Of a stretch of DNA of 6,099 nucleotides, positions 1-6,093 are shown one piece after another. The DNA is taken from contig DODG01000377.1 in the NCBI GenBank assembly GCA_003509065.1, positions 1-6,099 on the forward strand, in the 5' to 3' direction. How positions within the stretch are numbered: position 1 is the stretch's first letter; each line of letters starts with the position of its first letter. Origin of the DNA: Acidobacteriota bacterium (GTDB taxonomy: Bacteria > Acidobacteriota > Vicinamibacteria > Vicinamibacterales > UBA823). The position numbers and the translations under genes are program-made. The notes under the pieces were generated by a model that worked only from the letters and a program-made list of their open reading frames with translations, had not been told where the DNA came from and ran no database searches.

Positions 1-916
1 CCCACGCCGCTCGATGAATAGTCGTTCCGCCTTCGAGTAAAAGCGACATTATTCCCAACTCACCCATACGCCCTAAAGCCATTTTTATCTTGCAGGATTC
101 AAGACATTCAATTTTTGCGCCAGCTTTTACCAGCATCTCGACATCCCTAGCCCTAGAATCCACAACCTTGGTCGTTGTAACGATAATAACGGGTCCATGA
201 TCGAGCGTGGAAAAAATTCTGGCAGTCGGAGGGGTCCTCAGTCGTGTGTCAAAAATCACGCGAGTAAGTGGTCGCCTGCGATGAACCTCCCGAGCTGTTA
301 AAAGAGGATCGTCAGTTACAATGGTTCCTGAACCTACACCGATAGCGTCCACTTCAGCACGCAATAGATGTGCGTGTCGATTTGCAGTCGTCGAAGTTAT
401 GGTTGCACGACTACCCTCCTTGCTCGTCGTATAACCATCAATACTTAAGGCAATCTTCATAGTGACAAATGGCCTGTTGTAGCGGATAAAAGTGAAGAAA
501 TCTCGATTAACTTGGGAGGCTTCTCGACCACAAAGACCCACTTCCACCTGCACGCCTTGATCTCTAAGAAAAGAGATTCCTCCACCTGCAACGAGCGGAT
601 TGGGGTCTTCAACCGCAACGACCACTCGTCTTACACCGAATTCAACAATTTGTTCCACGCAAGGACCAGTATGTCCAGTGTGACAGCATGGTTCCAGAGT
701 GCAAAACAGGGTCGCCCCTTTTGCTGCAGATCCAGCAGCACTCAGAGCGTGAACCTCAGCGTGAGGAGAGCCAGCTTCTTGGTGATATCCTGAGCCTACG
801 ACAACTCCATCTGATACGACTATGGCCCCGACGATCGGGTTTGGGCTTGTCCGCCCCCGTCCTCGCAATGCGAGACACAACGCCTGATTCATATATTCGA
901 AGTCAGATAGAGTCAT
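1..916 (-). CDS. ribD: RibD, bifunctional riboflavin biosynthesis deaminase/reductase (3' end cut by window edge)
   Basis: RibD deaminates the pyrimidine made from GTP by GTP cyclohydrolase II and then reduces its ribosyl side chain with NADPH, in the cytosol. My translation of the minus strand from 916 gives 305 codons with no stop before the window edge. The family is about 360-380 residues, so the last 60 or so are missing. The deaminase half shows the zinc site HAE (52-54) and PCC (76-78) with a further Cys at 86, in the context EPCCHTGHTGPC. The reductase half begins near RPFVTMKIALSIDG (148-161), followed by RAEVDAIGVGSGTIVTDDP, and LLLEGG lies close to the cut. The usual Trp of the W-I-T-S motif appears to be Thr (TITS). 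An in-frame TAG lies just upstream of ATG 916, so this start is firm. AAGGG lies 10 bases ahead. GpsA ends 30 bases upstream, so ribD is probably the next gene of the same transcript. Confidence 0.95.
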   Translation of the reverse strand, partial: MTLSDFEYMNQALCLALRGRGRTSPNPIVGAIVVSDGVVVGSGYHQEAGSPHAEVHALSAAGSAAKGATLFCTLEPCCHTGHTGPCVEQIVEFGVRRVVVAVEDPNPLVAGGGISFLRDQGVQVEVGLCGREASQVNRDFFTFIRYNRPFVTMKIALSIDGYTTSKEGSRATITSTTANRHAHLLRAEVDAIGVGSGTIVTDDPLLTAREVHRRRPLTRVIFDTRLRTPPTARIFSTLDHGPVIIVTTTKVVDSRARDVEMLVKAGAKIECLESCKIKMALGRMGELGIMSLLLEGGTTIHRAAW

Positions 917-946
917 AAAACACTAACCCTTGCTGAAACCAAAGCG

Positions 947-1954
947 TCAATCAGGCTCGGATTCAATTCTCTGTCGACGTAACATGAGAGCCTCGACCGC
1001 TGCTCGCGGCTCAATGCGACCAGCGAGTACTTCGCTCATTTGCGAGGTAATTGGTAGTTCAACTCCATGACAAGCCCCAAGTAACAGTCCAGCGTCCGTC
1101 GTGCGAACACCCTCAGCCACCATCGACATTCCACTTACAATTTCGTCAAGAGATTTCCCTTTGCCAAGTTCAAAACCCACCCGCCGGTTACGACTCAGCT
1201 TGCCAGTGCAAGTTAGAACAAGGTCACCCAGACCACTTAGACCAGAAAGCGTTTCCCTGCGAGCTCCCAGCGCATACGCCAAGCGCGACACTTCGGCTAA
1301 TCCTCTTGTTATTAGTCCAGCCAAAGCGTTCTGACCAAGTCCCAACCCTTCAACAACACCTGCCGCTATAGCAATCGTATTCTTAAGCGCTCCACCAATC
1401 TCAACCCCAATGACATCATCACTGCCATATAGACGAAAATAGCTTGATCGGAACTGTTGTTGAATTAAATCACGAATGTCAGATTGAGAAGAGGCGACCA
1501 GAACGGCTGTGGGTAATTCGTGTGCTACCTCAAGCGCGAAACTCGGACCTGATAAGACCACGATGGCATTCGATGGCTTGACCTCTTGCTCAATTACTTC
1601 AGACATTCGAAGCATTGTTTTTGGTTCTAGGCCTTTCGTCGCACTAACGATAGTCGTGTGGGGCGCGAGAAACTCAGCAGCCTGCTGTACTACAGATCGC
1701 AACCCATGTGAAGGAACTGCCACTACGACACAGTCGACCTCACTAAGTGCATTCTCGATCGAATTCATGGGATTAACGTTAGACGGAAACAAAATTTCTG
1801 GAAGGTAGGCACCATTTATACGATCACGTAATAATGTTTCAACAAGTGACTTGTTTCGCGCCCACAGATTTACCTTGTGACCAATCCGACCCAGGTGAAT
1901 AGCCATAGCAGTACCCCAACTGCCGGCTCCTAGAACTGCTATTTTTTGACCCAT
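947..1954 (-). CDS. gpsA: GpsA, NAD(P)+-dependent glycerol-3-phosphate dehydrogenase
   Basis: GpsA reduces dihydroxyacetone phosphate to sn-glycerol-3-phosphate, the backbone of membrane phospholipids, in the cytosol. Counting from ATG 1954 (335 residues, a normal length), the Rossmann motif GAGSWG is at 9-14, VAVPSH at 78-83, SATKGLE at 104-110 with the active-site-type Lys107, SGPSFA at 135-140, and GGALKN at 187-192 with catalytic Lys191. These are followed by GLSGLGDLVLTCTG and MVAEGVRTT near the C-terminus. The open frame also allows starts at TTG 1987, GTG 1984 and ATG 1981, which would overlap the end of plsY. I prefer ATG 1954 because the family normally begins a few residues before the KIAVLGAG strand and because a purine stretch, AAGAAGAAG, lies just upstream. 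The gene follows plsY with only 10 bases between them and precedes ribD. Its product supplies the substrate that PlsY uses, so the neighbours make metabolic sense. Confidence 0.96.
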   Translation of the reverse strand: MGQKIAVLGAGSWGTAMAIHLGRIGHKVNLWARNKSLVETLLRDRINGAYLPEILFPSNVNPMNSIENALSEVDCVVVAVPSHGLRSVVQQAAEFLAPHTTIVSATKGLEPKTMLRMSEVIEQEVKPSNAIVVLSGPSFALEVAHELPTAVLVASSQSDIRDLIQQQFRSSYFRLYGSDDVIGVEIGGALKNTIAIAAGVVEGLGLGQNALAGLITRGLAEVSRLAYALGARRETLSGLSGLGDLVLTCTGKLSRNRRVGFELGKGKSLDEIVSGMSMVAEGVRTTDAGLLLGACHGVELPITSQMSEVLAGRIEPRAAVEALMLRRQRIESEPD

Positions 1955-1964
1955 CGTCTTCTTC

Positions 1965-2558
1965 TTAACATTGGACTTCATCACCAAGTCGAGGTTCTAT
2001 ACCCAACTTTAATCTAGTGATGTTTTCCCAATGCCGGTAAATAATTAACGCTGTCGAGAATGAAGCAACGACGACTATATGTAAAGGTGCAGCAATAAGG
2101 TAGGTCAAGGGCACGAGAGCAATCGATGCAACAATGGAACCTACCGATACATACCGAGTTCGCCAAACCAAGACGAAAAACAGTCCAGCCGCCGCAGCAA
2201 CAGCGACCGGTGTCAGCACACCAAACACACCAGCTGTAGTCGCAACTCCTTTCCCTCCACGAAATCGTAACCACACTGGATATATGTGACCGATGATTGT
2301 GGCAAGCCCAACTGCAGCACAATTCATATCGCTTGCACCCATACGCTCTACAACTAGAACGGGCGCCACACCTTTAGCCGCATCTAACATCATTACCACC
2401 AGAGCTGTAAGTCTGCCTGCCGCACGGAGAGTGTTGGTTGCACCAACGTTTCCACTTCCAATTTTTCGAACGTCAATTCCAGATGACTTCCACGTCAATA
2501 AAAATCCAAATGGAATCGAACCAACAATATATCCAAGCAAAACAAGTGATGTATTCAT
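1965..2558 (-). CDS. plsY: PlsY, acyl-phosphate:glycerol-3-phosphate acyltransferase
   Basis: PlsY is an inner-membrane enzyme that moves an acyl chain from acyl-phosphate (made by PlsX) to position 1 of glycerol-3-phosphate, the first committed step of phospholipid synthesis. The 197-residue product has the normal length and is mostly hydrophobic, with several membrane segments. The three conserved cytoplasmic motifs are visible: SGNVGATNTLR at 35-45, GHIYPVWLRFRGGKG at 90-104 with the RGGKG phosphate-binding loop, and RHWENITRL at 175-183 followed by G-x-E. RYVSVGSI at 135-142 is also typical. The start at ATG 2558 places the first hydrophobic segment and GSIPFG where the family has them; I see no strong ribosome binding site before it. 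CinA ends 61 bases upstream and gpsA, which supplies its substrate, follows directly. Confidence 0.96.
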   Translation of the reverse strand: MNTSLVLLGYIVGSIPFGFLLTWKSSGIDVRKIGSGNVGATNTLRAAGRLTALVVMMLDAAKGVAPVLVVERMGASDMNCAAVGLATIIGHIYPVWLRFRGGKGVATTAGVFGVLTPVAVAAAAGLFFVLVWRTRYVSVGSIVASIALVPLTYLIAAPLHIVVVASFSTALIIYRHWENITRLKLGIEPRLGDEVQC

Positions 2559-2619
2559 ATCTGGGCACGCAGGAAGTAAACCAAGTCAACGCCCCCGACC
2601 TAAAACCATCTCGGTTGTT

Positions 2620-3924
2620 TCAATCACGATCTTCCAGTATTCGACGAACCATGTCGAGTGCGAACTGGGATGCTTGGTAATTGACAAGCTCACGTCCGCC
2701 ATAAAATCTCATCGTTCTGATCTCCTGTTGATCAGAGGTTTCTACCGCAAACACCACCGTGCCCACAGGCTTCTCTTGCGTTCCACCAGAAGGCCCAGCA
2801 ATCCCTGTTACACCAATACCCAGTTCTGTTCCTGCCTTGCTTCTTACTCCGGATGCCATCGCTGCTGCTATGGACTCACTAACCGCCCCGTACTCATTGA
2901 GTATAAGTTTTGGCACGCCAAGCTGCTTAATTTTTGTGTCGTTTCCGTAAGCCACTACACCCATTTCGAAGTAAGCTGAACTACCAGACACATCCGTGAG
3001 TCTTGATGAAATAAGCCCTCCTGTACATGATTCAGCCACTGCGATCTTCCACTTCCGAGCGCACAAGAGGTCACCAACAACTTGTTCCAACGTGCGTCCG
3101 TCACTACTATAAAGCGATGAACCCAACGGTTGAGCTAGATCCTTAACTGCCTGATCTAGTAACGCTAACCCTTCAGTTTCTGTCGCCGCGCGTACCGACA
3201 AATGCATCTCAATACGACCAAAAGTTGCCAAAATTGAGGTCGCAATAGGAGGTTTCTTGTTCTGCCAGCGCGAATAGATCGGTTGCGTAAGCTCCTCGAC
3301 CTGAGATTCAGCAAGACCAGTTATCCTTAGAACTCGCCTAGACAGACTCACATCACGGGTCCATTTTCGCAATCGATTCCGCAATGATTCATCAAACATT
3401 GGCTCCAATTCTCGAGGAGGACCTGGTAAAGCTACGATGACTTTATCTCGCCAGTGAATCCATAACCCAGCCGCTGTGCCCCGCGGATTTGGCAGGAGTG
3501 TTGCACCTTTAGGTACAAGCGCCTGACGCCGATTGACCTCAGGCATCCGCATGCCCCTAGAGGAAAATCTTGCGCGGATCTGATCAACGATCTTAACGTC
3601 TTCTACGAGTGGTGTTTCTAACACTTGAGCAATTACTTCGCGCGTGAGATCATCTTCAGTGGGTCCTAATCCACCGGTCAAAAACACCGCATCCACAAGG
3701 CTCAGCGCATGCCGAAGTTCATTTCCCAACTCTACATGGTTATCGCCAACAATAGTTTTGCCGCGCACCTCAATTCCGAGATCGTTTAATTTTTCAGTGA
3801 TGTAAATTGAGTTTGTATCATTACGAAATGGTGTCAACATTTCGCTCCCAATCGCAATAATCCAAGCTCTCTCAATCGGACGCGGCGCATTCCTACTCAC
3901 ATCAACCATTGGGGTACTATCCAT
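2620..3924 (-). CDS. cinA: CinA, two-domain pyridine nucleotide repair/salvage enzyme (competence/damage-inducible protein CinA)
   Basis: CinA proteins join an N-terminal MoaB/MogA-like domain, known in the family as an ADP-ribose/NAD-metabolite pyrophosphatase, to a C-terminal PncC domain that deamidates nicotinamide mononucleotide. In these 434 residues the N-terminal domain shows IAIGSEMLTPFRNDTNS (23-39), TGGLGPTEDDLT (83-94), PNPRGTAAG (145-153) and LPGPPREL (166-173). The C-terminal domain shows AESCTGG (297-303) with the catalytic-type Ser299, Lys331 in NDTKIKQLGV, and VTGIAGPSGGT (372-382). Both active sites look intact. The start is uncertain. ATG 3924 gives a 28-base overlap with pgpA, ATG 3909 is possible, and GTG 3900 would form a 4-base GTGA overlap with the pgpA stop, a common coupling arrangement. 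None has a clear ribosome binding site, and the first conserved strand begins only near residue 20. It is encoded between lipid genes and is probably cotranscribed with them. Confidence 0.95.
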   Translation of the reverse strand: MDSTPMVDVSRNAPRPIERAWIIAIGSEMLTPFRNDTNSIYITEKLNDLGIEVRGKTIVGDNHVELGNELRHALSLVDAVFLTGGLGPTEDDLTREVIAQVLETPLVEDVKIVDQIRARFSSRGMRMPEVNRRQALVPKGATLLPNPRGTAAGLWIHWRDKVIVALPGPPRELEPMFDESLRNRLRKWTRDVSLSRRVLRITGLAESQVEELTQPIYSRWQNKKPPIATSILATFGRIEMHLSVRAATETEGLALLDQAVKDLAQPLGSSLYSSDGRTLEQVVGDLLCARKWKIAVAESCTGGLISSRLTDVSGSSAYFEMGVVAYGNDTKIKQLGVPKLILNEYGAVSESIAAAMASGVRSKAGTELGIGVTGIAGPSGGTQEKPVGTVVFAVETSDQQEIRTMRFYGGRELVNYQASQFALDMVRRILEDRD

Positions 3925-4361
3925 AGAATGATGTGAATTAAAACGTTAACGTACAATCCGGCTACAACATCATCCATCATAATGCCCCAGCCACGTGATA
4001 GCTGTTCACACCAGCGAGCAGGATACGGTTTGATGATGTCAAAAACACGAAATAATAAGAACGCTAAAAATATCACTGTAATCGTTGAAGGAAGAAGCAT
4101 TAGCGCAACCAACATGCCGACAACTTCATCGACAATGACAACTCCAGGATCATGCCGCTCAAGGGTCTGCTCCACAATCGTTGAAGCCCAGACGCCTGCA
4201 AAAAATAAGGCGGTGGCGACAAACATCTCAATTGTAAAAGATGCGTAATCCTTTATAAGCCAAAAAACCAACAGTCCTATGATTGATCCTACAGTCCCAG
4301 GAGCTATCGGAATGTAACCAGCCTTGAATACTGTTGCAATCGCAAAAGCTAATCGAATCAT
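3897..4361 (-). CDS. pgpA: PgpA, phosphatidylglycerophosphatase A
   Basis: PgpA is an integral membrane phosphatase that removes the terminal phosphate of phosphatidylglycerophosphate to give phosphatidylglycerol. The 154-residue product matches the family in length. It carries GYIPIAPGTVGS at 15-26, the acidic motif DPGVVIVDEVVGM at 71-83, FRVFDIIKPYP at 104-114, and GIMMDDVVAGLY at 126-137, which together form the metal-dependent active site. Hydrophobic segments lie around 27-36, 46-62, 83-103 and 132-150. An in-frame TGA sits immediately before ATG 4361, which rules out an earlier start nearby; a weak GGGA lies 7 bases upstream. It follows a 121-base spacer after the RDD gene and its 3' end overlaps the start of cinA, so it looks like the first gene of the pgpA-cinA-plsY-gpsA block. 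Confidence 0.95.
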   Translation of the reverse strand: MIRLAFAIATVFKAGYIPIAPGTVGSIIGLLVFWLIKDYASFTIEMFVATALFFAGVWASTIVEQTLERHDPGVVIVDEVVGMLVALMLLPSTITVIFLAFLLFRVFDIIKPYPARWCEQLSRGWGIMMDDVVAGLYVNVLIHIILWIVPQWLM

Positions 4362-4414
4362 TCACTATTCCCAATAATTATTTAATCCTTTGCACTGAAC
4401 TGAATTAGCAACGC

Positions 4415-4435
4415 CTATTCAGAAAACCTGAATAG
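4415..4435. repeat. Perfect 8-bp inverted repeat (hairpin) upstream of pgpA
   Basis: CTATTCAG at 4415-4422 and CTGAATAG at 4428-4435 are exact reverse complements separated by AAAAC. Neither strand has a T-run after the stem, and the stem is AT-rich, so this is not a classical intrinsic terminator. A near copy of the right arm, CTGAATTAG, lies at 4400-4408 and could pair with the same left arm. The element sits in the RDD-pgpA spacer, about 55-75 bases before the pgpA start, and would be in the leader of any transcript read through from the RDD gene. Confidence 0.6.
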
Positions 4436-4439
4436 CACC

Positions 4440-4467
4440 CAGTTAGAGAAAGAATTTATTTTGTCAA
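4440..4467 (-). promoter_or_regulatory. Possible promoter for the pgpA-cinA-plsY-gpsA-ribD block
   Basis: On the minus strand a perfect -35-like TTGACA lies at 4467-4462. The hexamer at the proper distance (16 bases further, TAACTG at 4445-4440) matches the -10 consensus poorly. The place is right: just after the RDD gene ends and before the pgpA leader with its hairpin. Read-through from the RDD gene is the alternative. Confidence 0.25.
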
Positions 4468-4482
4468 TCATTAAGTGTTTTT

Positions 4483-5232
4483 TTATGATGACTTAACCAC
4501 TCTTGTCGCAGCGACACGATCATGAAGTGTGCGATCTTGCCGGTCAAACAAACCAACCACAAAGCCGATCCCGCAAGGCAAAACCGAAATGAGATAGGCG
4601 GCCGCTCGCAGCAAACCTGTTCCAAATCCTACAGAAGTTCCATCAATACAAATTACTTTGATACCAAAAGCCATTTTCCCGAGCGTCTGCCCGCCCGCCA
4701 CTGTAAACGCTACAACATAACCCCCGGTTAACAAGAACAGGAAACCAGCTAATGGTGCAATGGGAAGGTTCGACCATTCAGTGACTGCTAACCCTAAAAG
4801 CTTTAACGTTATGTACACGACGACTGCATCGATACAAGCCATCAGGACAATATCAAGAACGGCTGCACACAGACGACGAACTCTTGAAATAACGCTCATT
4901 GAAGATCTTTCAATGCCGGAACCAATTGCTTCTCTGGCGTCTCTATCCAAGCCTTCACTGCTTGTTGCTTCATCTGTTGGATACTCTTGAAACAGTGGTA
5001 GTTCAAGATTTGACAGATCCTCTTCAGGCCCTGCCTCGAAACGCGAAGTCCGCGGTTTAAGCTGGCGCTCAAGATGAAGTGGAAGTTCGGCCAGTTCGCC
5101 ACTCTTTACATTGGTGCGAATTACTGGATCTGTTTCAGGCAGGGAAGCAGCTTTGAGAGATAAGTCGTAGCCGCAATGTCGGCATCGCTCACTAGACTCA
5201 AAACCGACGTAATGACATTTTGGGCATCTCAT
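4483..5232 (-). CDS. Zinc-ribbon and RDD-domain membrane protein of unknown function
   Basis: The 249-residue product starts with a short zinc ribbon, Cys3-x2-Cys6 and Cys17-x2-Cys20 (MRCPKC...CRHCGYDLSL). A polar, probably disordered linker of about 85 residues rich in Glu, Pro and Ser follows. From about residue 117 to the end is an RDD family domain, with the opening RRLCAAVLDIVLM, hydrophobic segments near 122-147, 158-178 and 207-228, the loop GGQTLGKMAFGIKV, and the ending DRQDRTLHDRVAATRVV. RDD domains are widespread membrane domains; a few are reported to act in cation transport, most are uncharacterised, and nothing here fixes a substrate. A similar ribbon-plus-membrane-domain layout is known to me from Acidobacteria-like genomes. 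ATG 5232 is the only start that keeps the first cysteine pair; GGAG lies too far upstream to be a convincing ribosome binding site. The domain calls are firm and the function is open. Confidence 0.85.
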   Translation of the reverse strand: MRCPKCHYVGFESSERCRHCGYDLSLKAASLPETDPVIRTNVKSGELAELPLHLERQLKPRTSRFEAGPEEDLSNLELPLFQEYPTDEATSSEGLDRDAREAIGSGIERSSMSVISRVRRLCAAVLDIVLMACIDAVVVYITLKLLGLAVTEWSNLPIAPLAGFLFLLTGGYVVAFTVAGGQTLGKMAFGIKVICIDGTSVGFGTGLLRAAAYLISVLPCGIGFVVGLFDRQDRTLHDRVAATRVVKSS

Positions 5233-5288
5233 TACAAGTCAAGTGTACTCCACTAAAGGCATGCGTCTATGGCACAAAGGAAATATTA

Positions 5289-5455
5289 ATGGCGACGATC
5301 GAGTGCATCCTCAACGTAAGTGAAGGGCGCCGCACTGACGTTCTGGTTTCACTGGTCAATCTGATGCACTTCCAGAGTCAACAAGTGAATCACTAAAACT
5401 CGACAAGGCTGTTCAAGAATACATTTTGGAACCGAAAATCTTGGCATATAGTTAA
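5289..5455 (+). pseudogene. Remnant of a glutamate formimidoyltransferase (ftcD-like) gene
   Basis: The plus strand carries ATG 5289 preceded at 7 bases by AAAGGA (5276-5281). The 35-codon frame to TAA 5396 opens with MATIECILNVSEGRRTDVL. Formimidoyltransferases of histidine and folate metabolism begin with the very similar ECVPN-(F/V)-SEGR, so I read this as the 5' end of such a gene. The next expected part (LLD...DHNRSV) is absent and the frame stops. In the next plus frame, from about 5360 to TAA 5455, the translation includes SLKLDKAVQEYILEPKI, which loosely resembles the family's C-terminal ending (...Q-I/V-L-E-x-R-L/I). A large internal deletion that joined the two ends out of frame would explain this. 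An intact gene would be about 900 bases, so the remnant cannot be active. The N-terminal match is clear by eye. The C-terminal match is weak, and a 35-residue peptide by chance is the alternative. Confidence 0.55.
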
Positions 5456-5570
5456 CATCGATAGCCAAGCGTAGTCGATCACTCTAAGCGCACGGTAGCA
5501 GTTTCGATAAAACGAATTCTAGGTTTATGTAATTTTTAAAGAGGCACAAGAATAATGCTTTGCGAACCGT
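5397..5570. other. Intergenic stretch without a recognisable intact gene
   Basis: Together with the ftcD-like remnant this makes up the 338-base gap between nrdR and the RDD gene. Beyond the possible remnant tail (to 5455) I find no open frame with a start and ribosome binding site, no tRNA-like cloverleaf, and no GC-rich hairpin followed by a T-run on either strand. A weak minus-strand promoter-like pair, TTGAAC near 5415 with TTTAGT downstream, could serve the RDD gene, but the match is too poor to annotate separately. Confidence 0.5.
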
Positions 5571-6032
5571 CTAAGAATCTTTATTGTCCAGCAAATCCTT
5601 AAGTTCAGTCATAAACTCACCAATATCCCTGAAATGCCGATAAACGGAGGCAAATCTAACATAGGCCACTTTATCGAGTTCTTTGAGTTCACGCATGACG
5701 AAACCGCCAACTTCAGCTGCCGCAATCTCTTTTTCAGATTGTTCCTGCAAGGCTGCTTCCACGCGGTCAACAATTGCTTCCAGCATCGCTGCACTAACAG
5801 GTCTTTTCTCACACGCCTTCAACAAACCAGCCATAACCTTCTGCCGATCGAATCTCTCACGATTCCCATCTTTTTTCACAACCATGTAAGGAATCTCGTC
5901 GATTCGTTCGTAACTCGTAAAGCGACGGCCACAGCCGAGGCATTCGCGTCGGCGACGTATGACCTGACCTTCTTTCCCCTCACGAGAATCGACAACCTTA
6001 TCACTGAGATGATTACAAAACGGGCACTTCAC
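5571..6032 (-). CDS. nrdR: NrdR, transcriptional repressor of ribonucleotide reductase genes
   Basis: NrdR is a nucleotide-sensing repressor. Its zinc ribbon binds NrdR boxes in front of nrd operons, and its ATP-cone senses ATP/dATP. The 153-residue product has the standard length. The zinc ribbon has Cys3, Cys6, Cys31 and Cys34, with the basic run RRRREC at 26-31 and RRFTSYER at 36-43. The ATP-cone starts at VVKKDG (51-56) with FDRQK at 61-65, and closes with [16 protein letters not shown] at 122-137. The start is GTG 6032, supported by a strong AAAGGGG six bases upstream and by the invariant MKCPFC beginning. In many bacteria nrdR stands directly before ribD; here ribD is in the same direction but about 4.7 kb further on. 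Its own upstream gene lies outside the window. I see no convincing terminator after its TAG stop. Confidence 0.97.
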   Translation of the reverse strand: MKCPFCNHLSDKVVDSREGKEGQVIRRRRECLGCGRRFTSYERIDEIPYMVVKKDGNRERFDRQKVMAGLLKACEKRPVSAAMLEAIVDRVEAALQEQSEKEIAAAEVGGFVMRELKELDKVAYVRFASVYRHFRDIGEFMTELKDLLDNKDS

Positions 6033-6038
6033 CGTGAA

Positions 6039-6045
6039 CCCCTTT
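6039..6045 (-). promoter_or_regulatory. Ribosome binding site deciding the nrdR GTG start
   Basis: AAAGGGG on the minus strand stands six bases before GTG 6032. It is the strongest Shine-Dalgarno-like sequence in the window and supports the GTG start over any internal ATG. Confidence 0.7.
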
Positions 6046-6064
6046 CAGTTCAAGTCAGTACCGA

Positions 6065-6093
6065 GTACTAGTCATCACTGCTTGAGAGCACAA
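6065..6093 (-). promoter_or_regulatory. Weak promoter-like pair upstream of nrdR
   Basis: TTGTGC (6093-6088) and TAGTAC (6070-6065) are separated by exactly 17 bases on the minus strand and lie 33-61 bases before the nrdR GTG. Each hexamer matches the sigma-70 consensus at only about three positions, so this is a candidate by position more than by sequence. The transcript could equally start outside the window. Confidence 0.2.

Noticed and set aside
512..918. Plus-strand open frames of 93 and 76 codons
   Set aside because: They are antisense to ribD, whose conserved zinc-site and reductase motifs are read continuously on the minus strand.
2014..2322. A 102-codon minus-strand frame inside plsY
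   Set aside because: It is an out-of-frame reading of plsY, rich in Cys, Trp and Ser, with no family resemblance.
2293..2979. A 228-codon plus-strand open frame antisense to plsY and cinA
   Set aside because: It overlaps two clearly conserved genes on the other strand, its translation is low-complexity-like with no recognisable motif, and it has no ribosome binding site that I can see.
4477..4484. A run of T on the plus strand after the RDD gene as a terminator
   Set aside because: It is on the strand opposite to transcription, has no GC-rich stem before it, and there is no plus-strand gene upstream to end.
5540..5570. Search for an intrinsic terminator after nrdR
   Set aside because: No stem with a following T-run on the minus strand could be found; termination may be Rho-dependent or absent.
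5634..6071. A 145-codon plus-strand open frame over nrdR
   Set aside because: It is the antisense shadow of nrdR, which has all family motifs, a strong ribosome binding site and the right length.
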